A stretch of DNA of 64,000 bases from Spodoptera frugiperda (lineage: Eukaryota; Arthropoda; Insecta; Lepidoptera; Noctuidae). Position 1 is the first letter of the stretch, and the number at the start of each line of letters is the position of its first letter. This document shows positions 36,201-46,424 of this stretch, one piece after another. The stretch is taken from the NCBI RefSeq assembly GCF_023101765.2, contig NC_064216.1, positions 6,885,545-6,949,544 on the forward strand, given 5' to 3'. A model generated the notes under the pieces. The model was not told the DNA's origin. It saw only the letters and a list, made by a program, of their open reading frames with translations, and searched no databases. The position numbers and the translations under genes were made by a program.

Positions 36201-39200
36201 GCAAACACGCCGTAATTTTGATACTCTCGGCCAAGTACCTACCCGTGTTGAATCTGAAGTAGTAAATGCAGGAGACCAAACCAGAAATTTGAATAAACCA
36301 AATACTGACGAGGAATACTACACGAACTTAGGAAGACAGATCGCGTCTATGATTCGTAACGCTGACACTAAATCAGACCAGCCATTCCATACAGAACAAT
36401 CTCGTCCAGTCCCCTTTCATTCCGTTCTCAATGAAAATAATTATTCTCCTGGTTCGTTCTGGGAAAGATCAGTACGATCTCCATACCCTCAGATTTCAGA
36501 CGACAAGCCAAACACTAATTACCTTGATGAATCACGCACTTTAAAACACAGTAATGAAAAAAACCTGTTAAATCTCGAAAATGAAGTTGAAACTTACGTA
36601 AGTACTGCACCTTCTTTAAGTTTACAAGATCTTGAAAACCTATTAAATACTGTGGAAAAGACAAAAGATCAAATAAAAATAAAAGATCCACTGGTTAGCC
36701 CGAAACATTCAAACATTAGCCTTAATGTAAATCTCCTGCCTAAATATGTTAAAGAGGACACCATTACTGGGAAACAATATGGTCCAGGTAATGAAGATAT
36801 CTTAAACTCAGCGGATAAGGATCAAGCTTATTTGCAATCGAAAGACTCTTTGGCGAATCCAAATCCTTCAAAGTTTAGTCCTAATGTAAAACTGCCACCT
36901 AATTATCTAAGAAATAACCACAATTACAGAAGGTTACCTGGAGCGAATAACGCGAACAATTTGAACCCAGAGGACAGAACACGAGTTTATTTTCAATTTA
37001 AAAATTCTCTCACGGACCCGAAATCTTTAAACGTTAGTCTCAATGAAAATTTCCTACCTGAGTATCTTAGAGGCAATCAAGCTTATAGAAGATTGTTTGA
37101 AGTCGATAACGCAGACATTTTAAGCCCGGCGCAAAAAGCATTATATTATTTTCAACTGAAAAAATCTCTTGGACACCCGAATGCTTCAAACTTTACCCCT
37201 AATATCAGAAGCAACAATCCTTATAGAAGATTTTTTGGTGCGGATAACGCAGATATTTTAAGCCCAGCGCAAAAAGCACAATATTTTTATCAATTTATGA
37301 ACCCTCTAGGAAACCGGAAAACTTCTAACGTCAGTCTCTATGCAAACGTTTTACCTGAGTATCTCAGAGGCGACAAACCCTTTAGAAAATTTTTTGGTGC
37401 TGGTACCGCAGACATTTTAAGCCCTGCTCAAAAAGCACAATATTACTATCAACTTATAAACTCTCTCGGAAACCCGAAATCTTCCAACGTTAGTCACAAT
37501 GCAAACTTCTTACCTGAGGATCTTCGAGGTGACAACACTTATAGTAAACCAGTTAGTGCTGGTACCGCAGATATTTTAAGCCCTGCGCAAAAAGCACAAT
37601 ATTATCTTCAAGTTATTATGAACTCTCTCGGAAATCCGAAAACTTCTAACCTTAGTCTCAATGTAAAGTTCTTACCTGATTATCTCAGAGGTGACAATAC
37701 TCATAGAAAACCATTTAGTGCCGGTAACGCAGATATTTTAAGCCCTGCGCAAAAAGCACAATATTTTTATCAACTTATGAACCCTCTCGGAAACCCGAAA
37801 ACTTCGAACCTTAGTCTCAATGTAAACTTTTTACCTGAGTATCTCAGAGGCGATAATACTTATAGTAAACCAGTTAGTGCAAGTAACGCAGATATTTTAA
37901 GCCCTGCGCAAAAAGCACAATATTATTTTCAACTAATAAAATCTCTTGGACACCCGAATGCTTCAAATTTTAATCTGAATGTAAACACCCACAATCTCAG
38001 AAGCGACAATCTTTATAGAAGATTATTTGGTGTGGAGAACGCAGATAGTTTAAGCCCTGCGCAAAAAACACAATATTTTTATCAACTTATGAACCCTCTT
38101 GGAAACCGCAAATCTTCTAACGTCAGTCTCAATGTGAACTTTTTACCTGAGTATCTCAGAGGCAACAATCCTAATAGAAAATCATATGGTGCTGGTAACG
38201 CAGACATTTTAAGCCCGGCGCAAAAAGCACAATATTATTTTCAACTTATGCACTCTCTCGGAAACCCGAAATCTTCTAACGTTAGCCTCAATGTACATCT
38301 CCTACCCAAGTATCCCAAAGGCGACGGCGATTATAGAAAATTCTATGATGGAGATAGTGCAGACGTTGCAAACCCGGTGGAAAAGGCTCCATATTATTAT
38401 CAACTCAAGAACCCACCTGAAAGCCCGAAAACTTCAAACGTTAGTCTTAATGAGCATACAATACCTGTGTATGCTGGAGATAGGCCCACTTATCGAAGAT
38501 TGGTTGGTAACACAGGCATGTTAAACTCAATGGAAAATACACAATATTATAATCAACTTAAGAACTCTCTCGGAAAGCCAGAACCACCAAACGAGAGTTT
38601 CAATGCGCTCATGATACCTCAGTATACCAGAGACTCTTATAGGAGACTATATGGTGGGGATAACGCAGACAATCAGACCCCAACTCACACCCCACAACCA
38701 TCTATTATGATGGTCGAACCAAAATATATCACTGAACAATATCAGGCCCTGTACCCAGTGAAATTTGTAGAATCGCCAGATCCGGCAAACACATCAAATA
38801 AAACCATGTCAAATAAAACCGTGTCTCCAGATACAGATAATAATAATGCTCCACAATCCAGCGATTACTGGATGTATAACATCCATCAGGAAGCTATTCA
38901 ACGGGAAACAGAAACGAAAAGTCCAGTATTACCAGGGTATGTTTTCCCAACCCTGAAGCCTCTGCAGCATCACAATCAAATACAAGCCACAAACCAAGTG
39001 AGACAGGCCCCTTTTGTAGGCGTAGTAATCCCTAATAGCTTTATGAACACAAAGCCACCGCGTAATGAATATTTACAATTCTTAAACAGTATGCCGGTAA
39101 TAAAACAACCCCCATCTCAGAAACGAGAACAAAAATTAAGGAATCAACATAACTATAACTATTTTTCTCCCAACAAATACCACTACATGTTCGAGAAACA

Positions 39201-39303
39201 GGCTTACCCCATTCTAGCCCCATTTAGAAGGCAAATCAGCAAAAAATACGGCAACCCTTCATACTTTCACCATCATCTACATCATTATGAATATTTTGAT
39301 TAA
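33233..39303 (+). CDS. TIL gene 3: giant secreted repeat protein (about 1,541 aa)
   Basis: Six exons keep one frame: 33233-33305 (signal peptide, phase 1), 34067-34184 (TIL-like, phase 2), 34294-35006, 35085-35307, 35625-35664 and 35845-39303 (TAA). The total is 4,626 bases. Residues 1-20 are the signal (MCVSVLLCFLAICCGVY). Residues 25-64 are a shortened TIL module with six cysteines (ECGPHGRFEYC to KICEP); it lacks the cysteines around the inhibitory loop. Next come a basic patch (RRFGRGRKRKH), a Ser/Asp/Glu tract, a proline-rich stretch (PPPPPMPMYPMVPVPPMGPP), a Thr/Glu-Pro tract and an acidic run. Residues of about 670-1335 are roughly 13 tandem copies of a 47-54-residue Tyr-rich unit (consensus near NADILSPAQKAQYYYQL...). 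The end is Pro/Gln/His/Tyr-rich. The donor at 35307 (GTACAA) is weak; without it a 405-aa form would end at 35356. A structural extracellular role is inferred. Confidence 0.72.
33375..33653 (+). pseudogene. Possible transposon-derived coding fragment in intron 1 of TIL gene 3
   Basis: An open 92-codon stretch contains YYISQRLSIVIRRGNTASLL and a second half with YLGLRLCNVAMLP. The wording resembles a protein segment I associate with multi-copy moth repeats, but I cannot name the family. It is inside the intron 33306-34066 and has no splice-compatible role in the host gene. Confidence 0.25.
33831..34028 (+). repeat. Interspersed repeat E, plus copy
   Basis: Starts TATACTAGCGACCCGCCCCA, contains CTTCCTCTTGAACCACTCTA and AAAACCGCATCAAAATCCAT, and ends CGACTTTGTAATACTATGTA. 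The inverted partner is at 45755-45922. It is common in moths and likely the 3' end of a LINE or a SINE using it. Confidence 0.65.
36690..38690 (+). repeat. Coding tandem repeat in the last exon of TIL gene 3
   Basis: About 13 units of roughly 156 bases each encode a unit with NADILSPAQKAQYYYQL, then NSLGNPKSSNVSLN, then FLPEYLRGDN and a variable YRRLFGAG-like end. Central units (about 37120-38250) are the most alike. The flanking units are diverged (for example NADNLNPEDRTRVYFQF and TGMLNSMENTQYYNQL). Most units carry the N-x-S sequon in SNVSL or SNLSL. Two units lack the LPEYL segment (near 37190-37215 and 37970-38000). Confidence 0.9.
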
Positions 39304-39326
39304 TTTGTATAATATTGTTATTTTAT

Positions 39327-39332
39327 ATTAAA
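39327..39332 (+). terminator. Possible polyadenylation signal, TIL gene 3
   Basis: ATTAAA 24 bases after the stop codon in AT-rich sequence. Confidence 0.4.
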
Positions 39333-42300
39333 TGCAAACATTTTGAAACAGATTTTCCATTTATAATCCTTCGCGTGTTTACGTTATGCCAAACCGGCGT
39401 GGGTACGCGCCGTGCCAGACTCTATCCCGCTGCACTGCTGAATGCCTCCGAACTACGAGCTCGCAACAGCGCACGTCGTAGCGATCTTACAAATGCTTTA
39501 GTATACATTGGTGCTCGGATTGCAGATGCGAAGTATAAAAACAGTAGAAAGACGCAGTGGATTTATAGCAAGCGGGTTTAAACGGAGTGGTTCTTGTTAG
39601 GAATAAATGGTAATCCCGTTGTATTCTTCACAGACAATTTAATTCCCATTTCATAACGTGGGACGTGTGCCCTGGCAGCGGGCAGTGCGGTGCGGCTCCA
39701 AACCTGTTTACGTACCATCAGTACCAGAGAAGGGGAAGTGCTTTATCGAGAAAATTGATTTTGCAGAGCCCATTTCATCATCTATTACTAACTGGTTGGA
39801 TTCGAACGGTTGTACAATATTAAAAACAAACTCGATGGTCCTTCCTTAGGACAAAGTTCGTAATAGTAACACAAAGTAATATCTAATACATAATCTAATA
39901 CATAAGTTAAAAAAGAATAGTAAACTGAAGGTAGCCCGAAATAGATACCTATGTCAGATAATGTACCATCGATTAGTGTAATTGTCTCGTAAGCTGCTGC
40001 AAGTAGTAGGCAATGCAATATAGTTTGACAAGGCAAAACATTCCTACTGCTTCAGATTAAATTGAATACCGTACTGTACTGAAAAAGTACCTACTCACCA
40101 TCATCGTGGATCCGTCACCACGCAGAACTGCAGTCAGACAACATTAGATTTTCTTAATTTCCAATAAGAGTACTAACCCTTAAAAAACATTTGAAATTAT
40201 GATTTAATCAGCTATAGGGCTGTTATGACGTATTCAGTGAAAGACTGGTCAAAGTCAAATCATTTATTCCAATTATACCTACTTAGTTACTTTTGAAACG
40301 TCAAAAATAAAAGAAATAACAATAATCTGTCAGTCTGTCCGGCTGACCAACCCTCTTAGCTTACCCTTTCTAGGGAAAATAGGTAACAAAACTAACTAGC
40401 AAATATTGTCCTTCAAAGGAGGGAAACCAAACAAAGCGAGTCGACGTGTCCAAAAATGTCCTGCGCGACAATCTGGGCCTGAGTTAGCAACCGCGGCCGA
40501 CTCGCCCGCTGAATACTAAGCGACCATCGTTACCGCCTTTTGCCTTTTCCTTATAATGTTTCAAATATTTTACTATCAAGCAGGTGCCTATAACAAATAT
40601 TGTATGTGACTTTGGGTTAAGGTTCAACTATTGCGTAAGCTTTAAATTCGATCAGATCCCTAGCAATCTAACTACGGAACTCGACAGTGCTAAAATACTA
40701 CAATATGTTACAACTTCTCACAAAATTACACCTCACTTAAAACTAAGAACAAATATTTTTAAAACTGTTTTAACTTCTACTTACTTTAAACATTACAAGA
40801 TTACTCAGCATTTTGTTTGACTAATAAATAATAATACATTTACAAAATCCAGCGTTTTGAAGCACAAAATAAATCTCCATTACCGTTCAGTCGGAACGTA
40901 TAACATGACCTTCGTCTAAAATAAAGCAGGTGGAAGTCCAAAAGTCCAAATAAGGAAACAGAAAATAGATTCTAATTATTTGGCGACCGTCGGGATGAGT
41001 AGGGACTTGGGGGAGCACATTAAACTGTGATGGCCAAAACATTGCGCCTCTCTGTAATCCCACTGACCGAACTGGGTCACACGCCGCAACGACAACCTTT
41101 TATTTTATTAGAAACCCTTTCCAATATATCTACTGATTCATTGATTCTGTTCTATAAACGAAAAATGTTAAACTATTCAAACCTTTAAGAACAGAACGTA
41201 TTCCATTTTAAAAGGCTGGTAACGCACCTGTCGCTCTTCTGGTATTACAGGTGTTGTTGGGCAGCGAAGATCGCTAAACATCAAGTCCCTATTCCATAAA
41301 AAAACTATTTCAAAGTTTAACGGAAACAGCTCAAAGGCTATTGCAAACTGCCTGATACATTTTCTATCCTTATAATAAAACGTTTAATGGTCGCACAAAC
41401 ATCTAAATGAGTATACAAATGCCCAGAAGTGGAAGTGTGTGACAAGTCGAACCAAGAATATCAATTATCATGAAGTCCTCATACATTTAGTGACTTGTGT
41501 GGAACAAGATTGGATTCTCAGCATTACGTTGGCGAAATGTACAAGGAAAAACTAATACTCTCTTTTATTTTTATACCAAAAAGAAAGGCATGTGAGAAAG
41601 CGATGCTAAATCGTTTTTAACAAATGTAAATATATTAATTTATGCTCGAACTGTTCCAATGCTCATACTCATTGCAAATGGTGCATCTAACCAACAGAAA
41701 ATACAACAAAACAATTCTTCATTTTAACTAGAAAATAGCAAGAGGAGCAAAAAGCCTAGGTTAGGTTAATGCATCAGCTGGTCGCGTCCCACGCATGTCG
41801 AATTAACAGACTGGGGATAAAAGGTTGTCTATTACTGTACCTACTTACAATGCTACACGATGGAACCACGAAAATTTTCCCAAAAGGAAAATGCATGGAC
41901 ATTTTCGTCCACCATTCATAAATTAACACCTCATGGAAATAGGCAGTTGCTCTACTAAGTTTTAAGTAATGTCCTTTTAATGGTATTTACTTAGGAAAAT
42001 TATTCTTTGGAATTGTTGATAACATCTTTACCATCGCTAAGCTTATTGTTATCAATGATAAATGACTGAGTAAATAAATTGTTTGGACCTTTGATCTGAT
42101 TAATCCTTTTATATTGAACAGTACTTAGGAGTACCCGCCGCACACTTCCCTTCGATTGGAGCTTATCTTCAAGTGAAGTGGCACAAACCTACATTTTATT
42201 GATTAATTGGAATTAAAGATTCAACACCGGTCGCCTAATTCAGTAAAACGCCGTCACTAAGTTTTGTTCGATCAATACTTACTTACCTGTACCTGGAACT

Positions 42301-42402
42301 GTAGATTAAGACTGTCATGGCGAAAGTAATCATTGTACCTACATACATACATTCAATTGCTTAGATAATGTTAAAATTTTAAACTGACAAGGTCACTAAC
42401 AC
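39333..42402. other. Intergenic, no gene seen
   Basis: GC-richer pieces at about 39395-39490 and 40480-40540 have no coding signature. Remaining sequence is AT-rich with short chance open frames only. Confidence 0.35.
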
Positions 42403-42555
42403 TATCATTAGAACTTGAGTCGGGATATTTACCATGTTTATTTATGTCTATGAGTTTCCGATATTTCGGCACTGTTGCAAGCGCCATGATCACGGATGAA
42501 CTTCAGTTGAACATAAATAAACAAGGTAAATATCCCGTCTCAAGTTCTAATGATA
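42403..42555. repeat. MITE with 45-bp terminal inverted repeats
   Basis: 42403-42447 and 42511-42555 are inverted copies with few mismatches (TATCATTAGAACTTGAGTCG on the left against its complement). The core has GAGTTTCCGATATTTCGGCA. A diverged relative with the same core and the same right end lies at about 57970-58175. Confidence 0.75.
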
Positions 42556-44599
42556 GTTCTTTAAACCGTCTAAAGATGTAAATGACTATGAATTGTGTCT
42601 ATAGTCGCATTATTACTCGTACCATACAAGTAACATTTAATGTCATCGAAATAATTGAATCCCTGTAGTTTACTAGCAACGTGTTCGAGAGTACAAGTAC
42701 TACACTTTGCGATATTGAGGTTCGCTTACAAATAGGGTCGAAATTTATTCCGCGCCGTATCGGGCCATGCATGTATTTCCAATTTTCATATTTCCCACGG
42801 TGGGCCGGGCTCCGATATCTAGTAAATCTCCTACAGATATTTTTATGAAACCGAATTGATTTACAGCTTTCGGTACAGCGAATATAACAGTTTCATACAA
42901 TATTCAAGTATTTCGTGCGAAATTATCGAAATAGGGATGCGATGTAAAGTAATCGGTACATTTCATGCTACCATAACTTGGAATAAAACTAAGTACACGA
43001 GTGTAAATAGACATTTATTCTTGTTAGTGTTGTTTAAAATAGCTATCTCTGTTTATGTTAAACGATTATAAAAATAAAGAACCTATTTCTTTACCCAAAT
43101 TCAAGACCCCGAGATAACACTACAATTCTCGGAATCAGTACGCGTCCCTAAACGACGTCTGTTAAGATAAAAGGTTATTTAGAAGGGCCCAGCCTCCGCC
43201 AGGTAGCGATAACACCTGAAACAATTGCGGAAAAGAAAAAAGTAAAGTTAAAGTAAGGTAAAGTACGTCGATGAGCACCTGCTTAGTCAGCAGGCGGCAG
43301 TAAGTGGTCTCAGGCGGCGCCGCGCGCTGCCGGCGACGACGCAGCTACCGGCGGGCGGCGCGGTATTTCCCTGAGGCGTGTTTACGACGCACCGCGCACA
43401 GCCCAATCTTCACCTCCAAACATCATTGCCGACAAAATGTCGAGCGAATTATACACACAACAATAACAAACAGAAAGAAAACCTCTGCAGGAAAACTTTT
43501 AAGCTCAACGAAAACGGCACCAAGTTGAAACAATAGGCTCGCAGGTACTTAGCCAGAGTAATTCCAACAGCCGTGTTTGTTCTGTAAAAGTGAACTGGAA
43601 TTGCCTAAATGTATTTAAAGAAAAACTTAACGGAACATTTCTTACTTATCATTCATAACCGTCTATATTTCTTAAGAAGTTAAGTAGATTTTTTTAAGTA
43701 GGTGTGTACATATTACGTGGGTTGGATCTGGTTTTGGAGTCCCGGACTAATGGCTTTACTTTGTAAGGCTGCTCTTAAGAAATTCGAATTGTATTAAACA
43801 GTTGATTGATATGATTTATTTCAGTTAGAAAGTGAAATGGGATGGGATTTTCTTTTAGTAAAATATAATTCTTATTCTGAATGAGCTTCCAAGAACAGAT
43901 AGCGAATACAATTACCTAGGTATAATTCTATACACATAATATTTGTATATTTATTTAGCATGAGAGTGTGCCTACTCGACGCGAAGTTTGAAGAGCCTCT
44001 CAGCCGCTGGACTCAGAATCTCTCGCCCTTAAACGATTTCGCGCTCGGACCAAATCCTCCAACAAATTAGGATTAGATGAGGCCCTGTGTTTTTAGGGTA
44101 ATACAGTGAATGTAATTCCAATTGAAAACTCAATTTCGTTTCGCATTGCTCAGGTAGAAAATTTTATTTCGTTCCAAAGTGAACCCTTTCAGATTTCATA
44201 TGATCCTCATGATTTAATGGTACCGGTTTGATTTAATACTTTCACGTATCGAATTGTAAGGGGGACCAATTAATTTATTTACTCTTAATGAGTGCTTTTA
44301 GAGGAACATGTTTACATGTATTTTAAATAATATTCGTACTAACTTATAAAATCAAGACCAATTTATCTTATCTGGAAGTCATTGGACCTAAAATATTCAA
44401 CAGTAGACCTTTGTGGTGGTTATAATAATGATGATGATGATCACGTTTCAAAAGTACCAGTTCATGGTTTAGTTGAAATAAGTGATTTGACTTTGACTTT
44501 AATAGAATTTTGATTTAAGTTTAAAGACAATAAATAGGGTATTTTATCCATTCCTGCACAAAAACGTTTTAAGCACTAACTTCTTCCAGCGGCTTCCCC
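42556..44599. other. Intergenic with a CpG-rich patch
   Basis: 43300-43420 is strongly GC- and CpG-rich. It could be a promoter or first exon, but no start codon with splice context is convincing. The rest is AT-rich. Confidence 0.3.
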
Positions 44600-44746
44600 C
44601 GTTCTTATAAAAAGCCTATTCGGTAAATTATGGTTAACACCATAATCTATCGCTGCTCCAAATTTCATCCCGATCCCTTCAGCCGTTTTGACGTGATGGA
44701 GTAACAAACATAGACACAAACTTTCGCATTTATAATATTAGTAAGA
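44600..44746 (-). repeat. 3' end of a moth non-LTR-type repeat (minus)
   Basis: The plus strand reads TTTCATCCCGATCCCTTCAG, then ACTTTCGCATTTATAATATT and AGTAAGATGATG. The end motif (plus-strand ATACTAATATTATAAATGCGAAAGT when reversed) is widespread in moth genomes, and a short plus-strand copy is at 46226-46255. Confidence 0.5.
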
Positions 44747-45148
44747 TGATGTCCACTACTACTAAGGGCCAAGGTCATTATGTACTAGATACATTTGAAT
44801 ATAGAACGTAATTTGTATGAACTATCTGTCATATAAGTTTATTAGCTAATTATGGTAGCGAAGGTAGTGGAACATATCCTTAGTGAGGATTTCACCATCG
44901 ACAAAAAAATTTAATATCTCACCAGGAATAAAGACAGAGTTCATCATAGTAACTGATATATAAAACCTTAACCTTTTTAGAAACATAACAGTCATAAACA
45001 GCTTCAGCAATCAGGTCAATGTATAGATAGCTGCTTTCACGTAAAAGGTGATGTATGCGTATAAATAATTCATATCGACTACTAAATATACAATGTATCG
45101 CACCTCTGAGATATAAGACCTTTACCGCATATATGTTTAAGGTACCTT

Positions 45149-45440
45149 TTTATGATATAAGCCGGTAAACGAGCAGACGAATCACCTGATGGTGAGCAAT
45201 CGCCGCCGCCCATGGACACCCGAAACACCAGAGACGTTACAAGTTCGTTGTCGGCCTTTTGGGGGTTAAGAATGGAAAGGTTGTTAGGGAATCGGGAATC
45301 GGGAAGAATGGGAAAAGGGTAAATTGGGACAACGAAACATAACGCATGCGTTATTTCACGTCAGTTTTCTGTGAGGCCGTGGTATCACTCCGGTCGAGCC
45401 GACCCATTCGTACCGAAGCATGACTCTCCCACACTTAAAC
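45149..45440 (+). repeat. Interspersed repeat D, long plus copy
   Basis: Begins ATATAAGCCGGTAAACGAGC, passes CACCTGATGGTGAGCAATCG and CATGGACACCCGAAACACCA, then CGTTACAAGTTCGTTGTCGG, and continues through GGGAATCGGGAATCGGGAAG to a GTGGTATCACTCCGGTCGAG end. It is the longest copy of the family in the window. Confidence 0.7.
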
Positions 45441-45754
45441 CAAGATACCTTTACGAGTATACGAACACGACTTTGAAAAGTATTGTAAGTAATAAAATTT
45501 CAACTTTATTGTATTTGTAATTAAGTTGAAAATATATTGAAAATGAGCAGTAGGGGGTAGCTTGATGTGCTAGCGTCCGTACCCTTCAGATTTCTGGCGC
45601 GGACATTCCATTTATCGGTCCTATGACTCTGAAAACTGAAACCACACACCTACCTTCTAGATATCGTGTAGTAAAACAGGTTATTACACTATTATTACAA
45701 ACATAAGTCAATTAGTTATAGCATGTAATAATTATAAAAATTGTATATCACTAG

Positions 45755-45922
45755 GAACACAGTATAAATAAAACAAAGTCGCTTTCACTGTCCCTATGTC
45801 CCTTTGTATGCATAAATCTTTAAAACCACACAACGGATTTTGATGCGGTTGTTTTATCAGATAGAGTGATTCAAGAGAGGAAGGCTTTTATGAATAATAC
45901 AGCTGGGGCGGATCGCTAGTAC
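45755..45922 (-). repeat. Interspersed repeat E, minus copy
   Basis: The inverted match of 33831-34028: AAAGTCGCTTTCACTGTCCC, TATGCATAAATCTTTAAAAC, GGATTTTGATGCGGTTGTTT and GGGGCGGATCGCTAGTACAA. Confidence 0.65.
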
Positions 45923-46275
45923 AATATAAATTAATCATTTATTAATCTCCTCTACATAAAAAACATGACCGCAATATTATTCCTCAAAAACATAAGCTAA
46001 AGATGTACAATCGACACGAAATATTATCTTCAGAGGAATAAAAACAAGTGGAAACAAAGGAACGTCCGTCCCTAGAGGATGGCAACACAAATAAACAAAA
46101 CACGAGCAATCAACCAAATCTTTAAGTTCAACTCTATAACTCAATCACATCGAGTTTGTTTACGCAGTACCGTCATACCGTGGTATCTACATATACCTAT
46201 ACCTATACATACTGTTTCATATATCCTACTAATATTATAAATGCGAAAGTTTGTAGGGATGTATGCATGTATATT

Positions 46276-46412
46276 CCCGGAGCTGCGTACTACCTAGCGG
46301 GTTTACCGGGGCTCCGGCTCGAAAAGCAGGAGTAGGAACGGGGTGGGTTTTCAGTCAGTAAGATTCTGACTCTCTAAAGCCTTTGGATGATATTCTCTCC
46401 TTAGTGCATGAC
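46276..46412 (+). mobile_element. Short SINE-like element sharing the LINE 3' tail
   Basis: A 137-bp element with a 12-bp direct repeat TGCATGTATATT on both sides (46264-46275 and 46413-46424). It begins CCCGGAGCTGCGTACTACCT, carries the AGTCAGTAAGATTCTGAC core and ends GATGATATTCTCTCCTTAGT. The body matches the 3' UTR end of the LINE at 1996-8163 (about 2020-2165) and the copy at 58787-58938. Confidence 0.75.
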
Positions 46413-46424
46413 TGCATGTATATT

